Below, piece after piece: positions 33,772 to 45,700 of a stretch of 64,000 bases of DNA (the stretch's first letter is position 1; every line of letters begins with the position of its first letter). Below the pieces are notes generated by a model that ran no database searches, was not told the DNA's origin, and saw only the letters and a list, made by a program, of their open reading frames with translations. This DNA is from Acanthococcus lagerstroemiae (taxonomy: Eukaryota; Arthropoda; Insecta; Hemiptera; Eriococcidae). The position numbers and the translations under genes are program-made. The stretch lies in assembly GCA_031841125.1 (NCBI GenBank), contig CM063112.1:65864057-65928056 (forward strand). Reading direction: 5' to 3'.

Positions 33772-36700
33772 CCCCCTTTGTAGCCTGGAATAGTCTGATC
33801 ATCTTGTTTCTTCCCCACGAAAGAAGTCTGGCAGGGCCTATTATCTTAACTACTTATCATTAGAAATTTCTAACGGTTCTAATGAAAGGATATGAGCTCT
33901 TTAAGGTACCTAAGTTGTTGAGTAAAAATATTTTGCTTATTTTTAAAAATTAAACAAGAGCGGATCATCTAGTTATATATTATAATCAACAGAGAGAAAA
34001 GTTGATCTTGTTAAAAATCAATACCAGACCAGTACTTACAACAATAATACAAGTGTATATGCCTACTAGTATTCACGAGGACGAAGAAATTGAGGAGGAA
34101 TATGAAGAATGAGAATGAGTTATGAATAGTGATAGGTTTTTTATGTCATAAAAAATTGTGTTATATGCGCATAATTTATGTTTTTCATGGTCTAAAATAT
34201 GTCAGAAATATTCCTAAAAATCCGACAATATGCCAAAATATGTTGGATCAATGGGGGCAATATGGGTATCAAAATTCAGGGCTTTTGAAGGAGAATAATA
34301 ATACGACAAAATCAATACGAAAACATCATTCATTTGTTTGAAAAACGTAAAAAAAAAAAAAGCAAATGTTTAAAACATAATATTATTTTAATATTGCAAA
34401 ATAAGAAATCGCCATAATATGTGCATTTTAATTGTCTCGACTGTCACACGCTGGCGATTTCCTCGTAGAAGGCCCTTCTACACACTAAACAATCGTTCCA
34501 CTCCGCAAGAGGGGTCCGTTACCCTGGCCCCCCAAATTTGGTTTCAGACCCGATTTTGAGGTAAGGGAAATGTACCCAAATGCACCGCTAATATTACAAA
34601 ATGTACCTCCTCCCCTTGGGAAGGAGGAACGAAAGTACTTTGGTGGGGCCAGGGTAACGGGAGCCCCCTCAAATCGTCTGATTTCGTCAAATTTGGTTTG
34701 AATGAAATGTACCCGAAATGTACCACCAATTATCTGAAATGTACCCCCTTTATCGCCGCAGGGGGGAGGATTAAATTTGGTGGGGCTGTGGTAACGTTAG
34801 CCCCCCCCCCATTTGTTCCAATTTCACTAAATTTGTGCAGAATGAAATGTACCCGAAATGTACCACCAATTATATAAAATGTACCCCCTCCCTTCCCATG
34901 TAATGACCGAAAGTATAAGGAGGCAGAAATGAATTAGAGCTACCAGCTTAGCTGATTTCGTCAAATTTGGTCCGGAGTATAATTCTTTATGTGCATCATT
35001 AGAATATGATGTAAGTATACTTTTCTGCATTTGGTACGATATAAGTCCGGTATGAATGAATGTTCATGTTGGAGGAGTTTATAATATTTCGGAGACCACT
35101 ACTAAAACCGACATTCTATTACTCAGGAAAAAGTGCTGCATGACCTTATCACTCATTGCACTCAGTTGAGATGTTTCCAAGCCTATCCGATCAATTGCTT
35201 CTGATTCAGTAATCATCTCGTGGTACATTTCGGGTACATTTCATTCGAACCAAATTTAACGAAATCAGCTAAGTTGGGACCTCTAATTCATTTCTGTGCT
35301 CTTATACTTTTGGTCATTACATGGGAAGGGAAGGGGTACATTTTATATAATTGGTGGTACATTTTGGTACATTTCGGGTACATTTCATTCTGTACAAATT
35401 CGGTGAAATTGGAACAAATGGGGTGGGGGGCTAACGTTACCACAGCTCCACCAGATTTAATCCTTCCCCCTGCAGCGATGAAGGGGGTACATTTCATATA
35501 ATTTGTGGTACATTTCGGTACATTTAGGGTACATTTCATTCGGACCAAATTTGACAAAATCAGCTAAGTTGGGAGCTCTAATTCAGTTCTGCCCTCTTAT
35601 ACTTTTGGTCATTACATGGGAAGGGAGGGGGTGCATTTTATATAATTGGTGATAAATTTCGGTACATTTTGGGTACATTTCATTCGAACCAAATTTGACG
35701 AAATCAGACGATTGGGGGGGGAGGGACTCCCATTACCCTGGCCCCACCAAAGTACTTTTGTTCCCCCTTCGCAAGGGGAGGAGGTACATTTTGTAATATT
35801 AGCGATACATTTGGGTACATTTCGGGTACATTTCCCCTACCCCAAGATCGGGTCTAAAATCAAATTGGGGGGGGGGGCAGGGTAACGGACCTCCGCAAGA
35901 GACAACAAAAAAATCACAGAAAAAAATATCGATTTTCTTTTCTCCCAGGAGCAGATTTCGGCAAAAAGTCAATTTTTCAAATTTTTTAGTATTTTGCGAA
36001 AAATGTTGGTAAAATTGGAAAAAGGGTAAACTATGCTCAAAATATGTCGAAAAATGGGTAAAAACACCAAAAATATGTAAAAATATGCTTAAACAAATTG
36101 GGCTTATTTTACTAGAAATTTTATGATTCGCAAAGATATTGTAAATATATAAGGTTCGTCGAGAGACGAATAAGAAGTCGAGAAAACGAGAAGATGAATG
36201 TGTTTAATGAATAAACGAATTCAGAAACAAGTTGTTTTCGAGGTCGACAGAATCTCAAAAGCGAGTGTAAAATTAGGTAGATAAAAGCGAAAAACAAGAG
36301 TGTATAATAACATGTAGCATAAGCTAAGAGCCGTGAAAGCGAATTGAAGTTAGAAACATTGGAAGGTGAAGTTGAATTGAGTTGGATCCGAGAGTTAATG
36401 TGATAACAATAAAGGAGAGCGATAAATGAGAGGAGAAAGAAAATCGGACGAGATAAGGATGGATGTGAACAAATGTGAAAGGGCAATGGATTCTTACATC
36501 CCCCATCCCCAGTTATTTGGAGCCGAGGGAAAGAAAATGAGAGGGGAGACAGCTCTGTACAGTTGAATTTTAATCATTTTATTCGCGCGATACAATCTTT
36601 TTGAGAAATTTCCGTAGCCTACGTCTACTTCAAAAACTGTATTACATACTTTATCAACTATATTTTAAACGGACCAATGCGAATTTTGTCTAGCATATCG

Positions 36701-39700
36701 CGATTTAATTTATTGCCATTGTCGATATACACAGAATCGCCTATATTAAATGTAACATCAGATTTATTTCTATCGTAACAAGACTTATTATAATCGTGAT
36801 ATTTAATCAAATTATTTAACTTACGGTCTATCTCTAGATTGGGGGGGGGGTCGTAATAAGGATGTCAGGAATGAGTTTCTTTGAACAACCGTGTAACAGG
36901 TATGAAGGAGGGAAGGTAGTGACACAATGTGGTGTATCGTTGTATTGAGAGACACTATCGGAAGCAACAGAAGACCAGGCGCGAGAAGAAGATAATTCGT
37001 TATTTTTCATGCATCGGATGCGATTGTCTGAAGTTTGGTTTAAGCGTTTGTTTAAGCAATTAGAAAATGCGCTATCAACTGTGACAAAAACATGGTGAAT
37101 ATCTGACTTGGAGCAGTAGGATTGGAACTCATCGGAAGATAGACCTCCATATTGATCAGTTAGCAACATACCAATTTTATGATGACAGTGAACTGAATCA
37201 ATCAGTTTGATCATATCTCTGTGGTGGATTGACCTTTTGTACATAGGATAAACGCGTAGCGAGAGAAATGATCCACTAGAAGATGTAGATATCGTTTGGG
37301 GGATTGATTTCCACCAAAACCTCCAATAGTGTCGAAGGACATGATTTCATAAGGGAAGGAAGCAGGACTGAGGAAACCTAGTTTTCCACTACGCTGAGGC
37401 CTGCAAGTTTTCTTACATATGCAGACCAAGCATTTCGAGCAAAATAAGCGTGTTAATCGAGTCATACCGTTGAAATAAAAGTATTTACGTAGAATCATTA
37501 AAGTATGTTTCGGGCCGACTTGGTCAAAATGAGAATGATCGGATTTTATTAATTCTTTGCCGAAGGACTTATCAATTACAATACATTTTTTTCCCATTTA
37601 TTTTGCGGAAAATAACATCTGATTTAATCATATCAGTATCTAATCTTCTAATTGATTTCTGACCATTACAAATATCATTTAGAGTAAGGAAATTGAGGGT
37701 AGGAATGCTGTCTAGGACAGGGTTTCAAGAAAGACAATTAGCCTCTGAGTTTAAGGTGCCAGGTCTGTATAAAACTTGAAACTCGAACTGAGAAAGTTCT
37801 TGAGCGAGATCACGGTTTATGATCAGTGATCACCTTAAACTTGTGACCGATGAGCCAAAATCGCCAGTAACGAATAGCCTCCCGAATTGCCAAACTCTCA
37901 ATGCAGATAGCCTTCTTCTTACTTTGCGCTTCTGAGAGTTTACGCAAGAAATAAGCGACCGGGTTTTCAGACCCGTCACTTTGCTTCTGTTTGAGCACAG
38001 CACCAATTCCTGCACCACTAGCATCAGTGTATGTAAGGATCAGTTTGGTAGTGTCAAATATTGCCAGAATGGGCGAAAAGGTAAGCAGGCTTTCAACTTC
38101 TATAAAGGTTGTTCGACAACTGGGAGACCAGGAGAACGGGGTATTTTTTCGGAGGAGATTATGAAGGGGTTCGAGGAGAGTGGTGGAATGAGGAATAAAT
38201 TTATGATAAAAATTGATCTTGCCTAAAAATTGGCGGACATTTTTGCTAGATTTGGGTTTTAAAAAAAATTTATAGAAAAGTAACGAAACAAAATAAAACG
38301 ATTAAAATTTTACAACATAGGAACGAAAAAATAATGTAACATAAACTCCTAGGAATAACAAAAACGAAATAAAAACCGAAAATATTTGAATCTGAATAAC
38401 GTTATAAAAACATCATGAAATTTCATTTCGTTTTCCATCACTGAGTACGAGTATTCACTATTTAGCGCGATTAATGACAACAGCGTTCCTGTACTCGCCC
38501 CGCCCATTAAAAAAATGTCTAATCGAGTCCGTGCGTGCAAGAAGGACGTACATATATCAGACATACACCCATTTTAAGATTATTGTATTTTCTGGTAGTT
38601 CCACCTAAGTATCTAGTATCTGTGACAAAAATCTTGAATCAATCGAATCAACTGTTCCGCAGTATTTCGTTTTTCTGTGAAGTGTGTTGTACGCCCTTTT
38701 GATGATTATCGTCTAAAATCGAAAACTATACGAATAAAATTATCAGTTTCTCGTATTTGTAATCAGACGCGTAGCGAAGGGATCAGCATGGGGGGGGGGT
38801 GTTAGTAGAATTTCCAACTTGAGTAGGGGCCGGGGGGCCTAGCCCGTTAAAAAATTTGCATCCCCCATCCCGCTTCAGAAGCAATATGGGCATCATTTTA
38901 CAGGGATTTTGAATAAAGTTTATTTCTGAATTTGTAATAACAAATTTTTTTCTCTAAGTTTTTCAGTCAATTTTAAAGATACAGACCTGCATGAGGTATG
39001 ATTTGAAAGAAGAAACATTTTTCTATTCAACCCTACTATTGACAAAGATGGTGTGAACGAATTGAAGCAGTATTGCGCGGGAGAAAACAGCCAACACTTG
39101 CGGAAAAAACCGATAATTTTCAAAAGGGCGTATAACACAATTTTTGGCGATCTTTGTTGCAAAATCTAGGAACTGTGGGCTTGGAAACACATTGAAAACG
39201 AAATCTAGACACTTGTAGCAATAATTTAAGACCCACCCGAGATCTGTATCTCTAGTCTAAACAGTGTTGTGAGCAAATTTAAATTTATTATTATCGCGGT
39301 GTCGCGCCACATCGTTGGAAAAGTGCTTCTCCTGGGTGATTTATTGTGTTCGATTAAGATTTTCTCGTACAAACTACTAACTTAACTATCGATTCGCGAT
39401 AAATGACTTGGTAAGCCGATCCACAGTTAATTTAAAAAGTTTTAGAAGTGTTTTTGGCGACTGTCTCATGAGACAGGACTGATAAGGCGATATCTGATGT
39501 CATCGTCGTTTACGCTCGACGATTTATGCGCCAGGTGTAGTAACAGAATCTCGCCTAAAAAGATTAAAAAGGTGCCACTTTGTTCCGTCTGTCAAAGACA
39601 CCTCCACTTCCAGTGCTCATCTGTAGCAGCCAAAACCTGGTCGTCGCTCACTGTGCAGGAACGTTTGAGGTGGACCTGCATTGACTGTCAGCATAAAGTA

Positions 39701-42700
39701 AGTTCCAATCGAGGTACCCGCAGGTCACTTGACTTGAGTTCAGACACTGAATCAGATAATAAACGATCAAAAACAATGTGCGATCAATCCCTGACCTTAA
39801 GTAACATTGCTCTGCTGCTCGAGCCACTGCGGCTTGAGATTGCTTCCGTCAAGCAGCAAGTGGCAGAGATGCAAACTTCGAACCAGACGATTATCAATAA
39901 CCTTGTAGCCGAAAACAAGTTCCTCAAAGCTCAAGTTGAGTCACTAAGAAGTGAAAATGCCGAGTTGCAGCAATACACGAGAAGGAATAACTGTGTAGTC
40001 TCTGGACTACCAGTTACCAAGGATGAGACCCCGATTCAGACGGCATTAAAAGTTTTTAAGGCCCTGGATTTACCCTATACGGTCAATGATATAGACACAT
40101 GCCATCGGCTTCCGATGAAGGACTGCAACGCACTTCCACTGTTTCTGATCAGATTCGTCAACCGTCACAAAAAGAATGACTTCATCACGAAAGGCATTCA
40201 AAAGAAATTGTCCGCGGCGGTCTTCGCTGGAGACCCAAGTGTCCGTATATACTTTAATGAGCATCTTACCCCTGGCACCAGCAAATTGCTAAAATACGCC
40301 AAAACCCTTAAAACAGTTGGATTCACGAAAATATTCACTAGAGACTGCAATGTCCTGGCGGGCCGGGGTTCTGGACGGCCTGTTAAAATCGTCAGTTGTG
40401 ACCAAGTGGATGAATTACTCCGCGCAACTCCACTAAACCCAGCACGAGGCCGGGTACCGCTCTTGGCAACCTCGACCCCGAATGCTAGCACATCTCCGTC
40501 TACGCAACATGCAGTCACCCCTCGGCAAGTTACACAGTCCGTGCAACCGTCAACGAATACAGTCTACTCCACAATGGAACAGTAGCAGCAAAATAGTTTT
40601 TGTAAACAGTAATTTGGTTACGTATGAAATTGTTATTTTTACAATCATTTTTACTTTTATGTAAATCTTTCAGCATTTTCCGTCGGCTGCTTGCTCCATT
40701 GTCTATAACCATTACCTTATTGATCCAATTGAACTGCACCTATGTACTGCAACTAACAAAAACTACACTGGGTGAATACAAGACTGGAACTAAGATACAG
40801 ACACAGGTACAAATGAGAAGTGACAATAAGATAGGTTGTACAAATTACGCACTTAATCACAAACTGTTTAGCCATCACGTAACAAACCACAGAAACTACA
40901 ATGTAACAATTACAAGCAAACACAACGATTACACATTTTACATACTCTCTCACAGAAATTGGAAACAAACAAAAAATTTACCAAAGGCGAATAAAGCTAT
41001 AAATTACTACAGTCAGGCCAATGTTGAATCTCCTTCCCATGAAAGTAAGCTCTCGGCTGCTATGCAACTATTACCGCTCACGACCTGTACTAAATGGCAG
41101 ATAGATTTATATTCGGCTAGGTTTGGACTTCTGAAACAAAAAAAGGAACTATCGAATACTAAAACTGCTCATAATACATACAAGAGCATCACTGATACTC
41201 ACATTTTTGGTACCTTTCGTCTAGACTCTTTCGCAGTTATTGTAGAGTTGACTGCCCGTAACAGAATCCATACAAAGTGCCGGCTGATTGAAGAAAATGA
41301 ACAGAAACCAGGCTATGAAATTCGTAAGAGGTTTCCTCCAAATTTCTGGGCATGTCTAACTAGCGATAGTGAAATAAATTATAAATTCAAAATGAAAATC
41401 AGCTGGAACACGAAACACTTTAGGATAATTTTGTTATCAAAAGGCCTAACTTTTTTTCGCTTGGTAAACATCACTAACTCAGAAAAGAAACCAACAACGA
41501 AATTACAGGATTGTGATACCTTATCCATATCGTTTGCACAGGTTAAATTAACGAGAACTACCAGACTACCTGAAGTCTCTTGCATACTCGATGAAATAAC
41601 TAAGTACTCTGCGGGTGAGAGGCGGCTGAGCGGGGAGGGCATCTGCGAAATGCATGCGTACTACCTGGACTACAGCAAAGGTACATGTTCGGCAGGCAAT
41701 GTGGTAGACGTTATCAGTTCAGATGAGCCAAAAACATTTAAACATTTTCTATTGTAATATTAGGAACCTAGCGCAGCACTTCGATGAACTAGTTCGGGTA
41801 CTTGACACGATGCATGAAGAGAAAAACATTGAATTTGATGTGATTACACTATCGGAGACCTGGATAGAGGAGAATGTATTACAGCGCTATCAACTGCCCG
41901 GCTACAATGCTAGTATTGAGGCCCGGACGGATGGTCGAAGGTCGGGAGGGGTAATCTGCTACACAAAAAAGAACCTATCGGTAATTAACATAGAACAACT
42001 TCAACTAGACACGTGCAATGCGTTAAAAGTGTCTATAGGTTTGGAAAGCGGCGGTCTCTTACATCAAACACACCAGGAAAATAGACTAGATATCATATTA
42101 ATGTACAGAGACTGCAGCTCGTCCAAATCTACTTTTCTAAAAGAATTGGAAAATTCTCTTAGGGCCAACGGAGAAACTATTCTCCTGGGTGATATAAATA
42201 TAGACCTGTACGACCAACATGCCTCCAAGGATTATCTAAACCTACTATTTTCTTCTGGCTTTACATCTGTTCAAAATTTACCTAGCAGAATTTCAACCTG
42301 TATAGATCATGTCATGATCAGGAGTAGAAATAGATTTAACGCTGAAACCCAAGTGGAAGACATAGGCCTAACAGACCACGCTATAATTCTGCTTAAAGTA
42401 ACATCCCGGGGCAGATCTGACTTCATATCGAATCACAATCCGTTGCGGAAGCAAAATTTTATTAACTATCAAAGGTTGGATACTCTTATAAGCAATTATG
42501 ATTGGGATGGATTCAAACTGGAAGACACCCCGACCAAGTCCTTTTCAAAATTAACCTCTATCCTAAAAGACCTACAGGAAAAAGCAACCACAACCGGTAC
42601 ATCTTACCAAAGTGGTTACACGAAGCTCAGGAAACCTTGGGCAACAAGGGAAATACACAATCTTAGTAGACAAAAAACGGAAATCTACCTTAACATGAAG

Positions 42701-45700
42701 GCTAACCCAAATGATGCGGCTTTAAAGACCCAATTTAAGGACATCTCTAAAAGAATCAAGCAGGCTGTTAGAAAAGCTAAAATTCATTTCTATAATAACC
42801 TACTTGAAAATAACATGGACAACCCGAAAAAGTACTGGCAAATAGTAAACGATATCAGTGGCGCTAACAATAGGTCCAGTATACACAAAGTAGTAGTTGA
42901 TGGCAGGGAGATACTTTCACGAAATTCCTGATAAAATACTACAGAAGTACCAATTAGATCAGGCTAAATTCAACTGCAACCTGGAAAATGGTATAGATAC
43001 CCATTGGAAGGACCACCTATGCAACTTCAAAATAACAAACCCTGATGTCAAAAAAGCAATTCAAACCCTGCGAAAGAAATTCTCTAAAGGCATAGACGAA
43101 ACAGCTACAGTAACTGTTAAAAACAATATTGATTTATTTACCCAGATTTTACCTCCTCTTTTTAACCAGTCCTTGGAAGCTGGGGAATTTCCAGAGCCCC
43201 TCAAGATGGCGAAGATTATACCCATTTACAAAAAAGGAGACAAGACACAGGTTCAAAATTATAGACCTATATCTCTTCTCTCTACTTTTTCCAAAATTTT
43301 TGAATCAGTGGTGAAAGAAAAACTCGTAAATTTTTTAAATCACATAAATCTTTTCTCCCCAAAACAGTATGGTTTCATGAAAACTAAATCTACTGATCTG
43401 GCTCTCTTCTCCCATATAACTTCTGTGACCGACAGTTTGGAAAAAAATAATGCAACAGTGGGAATTTATCTGGACCTCGAGAAAGCATTTGACACAGTTG
43501 ATCATCAAATCCTTGCCTACAAACTAGAAAAGGCTGGAATTGCGGGACCTCTATTCAGCTGGTTCAAATCTTATTTGAATAACAGGCAGCAATGTGTGGA
43601 GCTCAACGACGTAAGGACGCAATCCTTAAGTGTATGCAGTGGCGTGCCGCAGGGTAGTGTTCTCGGTCCAGTGTTATTCAATATTTACCTAAATGACATT
43701 TTCGAATTACCATTACGGGCCGAGACTCTTGCCTTTGCTGACGACCTGTCATTACTCTATAGTAGCGAAAACCACAACCAAATTAATGAAGCATTCTTCC
43801 ACGATCAACGACTATTAACCACATGGTTCCGTGCCAACCGTTTGAGCTTAAACCACAATAAAACTACCTATGTTGTATTTGGCTACAAAACACCCTCGTG
43901 GTCAAGTGACTTAAACTTAACCTTCCACAACCACAGTTCTCCGTTACCATGCAATTGTGAGAAATTAAATCAAACCAAAACGATAACATACCCGGGGCTC
44001 ACCATAGACGAAAAGCTGACCTGGCATGACCACTCCATCCAGCTACAGGGGAAACTCAGGAAATTGAATTACCTTTTCTTCCATCTAAGAAATCACTTTA
44101 AAATAAACCACTTACGAAGGATCTATCTCGCCCTATACGAATCGGTCTTAAGCTATGGCATCATACACTGGGGAGGATCATGCCATATACAACCCTTGAA
44201 AGTGCTTCAAAACAAACTAGCAAGGTGTATTTTAAATACTAGCCGTACAGAAAGCGAAAAAATCTTATACGACAGACTTTCAGTCTCGTCCTTCAAAAAT
44301 CTCTATAAGAAACGAATGTTAATGTTTGTATTCAAAAACAAGTTTTTATTCAGAATTTATAATACTATAACAAGAACTCGTTCAGGAGCCGGGCCAACGT
44401 CAGCTTTTCCAGCATGGCGAAAATCGCATTCCAGACTCCAGGCAAGATATAAAGGATACGAACTCTTCAACAAACTAGTGCCTGCTGCTAGGCGCCTACT
44501 AAAAATATCCGAATACAAAAAATATATAAACACCATCTATAATTAAAAATTTATAAACACATACACCATGTTAAATAAGGAATAAATTCCCACATTGCCT
44601 GCTGACTGCAATTAGATGATTTTTGATTGTGTGAGTCCAACAGGGGCACCGTCTTCGTCGGTGCCCCCCTCGTTTAAGGCCGCTATCACTCATTGTCTCA
44701 CATTAAACTCTATGTATACTAAAACCAATAAACTAATAAAACACTTAACTAACATGAACACTTTTAAAACGAACTCTAACGTCAATAAATAACGAACAAC
44801 AGTGGATGCAGGCACCGGCGATAGTAGTAGTAGTAGTAATGATAGATCCTCCATTTCGGGCCATGTGGCCCATTAGGAGTATGTTTGTAATTTGAAAATT
44901 GAAATTTTGAAAATACATCCTTTGATTGATTGATTGAAAAATGCGTTTTTCTCAAAACACACTTTTCTATTATACGTCTCTCTTGCACGCACCGGCTCAA
45001 TTTCGGATTGCGCTGTGCCAAGATATGATATACATATGTTCTGACTTGTGAGTGTTACATCAATCGTTTTGTTCTTAATTACTCTAAGTGAAGGAATTAA
45101 AATTTGAAATAAAATGAAAATGAGGCTCATATACGAGCAAATTATTATAATTTTGCTGGACCTACTAGAAAAATTTCCATCTGTGTACGATTTGAAACAC
45201 CCGAAAAACGTAAATTTGTGAAATAACAAGTTATTTATAAGATATGATAAAAAATACAAACTATCTGGTAATTTAAACACAAAACCGAATGAAACTATCA
45301 GGAAGAATCGATAATTATTTTAAACACTACGGATAGTATTATTTCATTTTTTGGCTTTACTGCACCCCTAGATTTAGCTCTGAACTACTGTTTGGGAGTA
45401 GCAGACATCAGGTTAGCAGCTGGCCAGGAATTTTCGTAGCCGAATTGTGAATAGGATGTGCGTGGTTATGGTTATGCCATTAGAGATATGGGGGGGGGGT
45501 CTGTCGTTGGCAGAGCTGTACGCCGTCATTGTCGTCAAAAAAATCGGCGCGCCGTCAGTCGGAGCCTGTCGGAGGTCCTGCCGGAAGCCCTTTGGGTAGT
45601 ACTTTTCTACGTTTTAGACCCTAGAATTATTGGAATTCAACGTGTTTTTTTTGCGCTGCATCTACATGCAACACTGACTACAGTGAGACGAACTGCAGTC

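Larger units (their letters stand above)
39497..44938 (+). mobile_element. Non-LTR retrotransposon (Jockey superfamily, CR1-like) with three ORFs, nearly intact
   Basis: From left to right: ORF1 (39497-40585, PHD finger), a middle ORF (40624-41757, unknown), ORF2 (41723-44546, endonuclease plus reverse transcriptase with one frameshift) and a 3' UTR with a 9-bp hairpin at 44643-44667. The 3' end is a TTGA repeat at 44921-44937 in place of poly-A, as in CR1/L2-type elements. The 5' UTR may start near 39240. The target duplication is not identified. Clade is inferred from motifs only. Confidence 0.85.
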
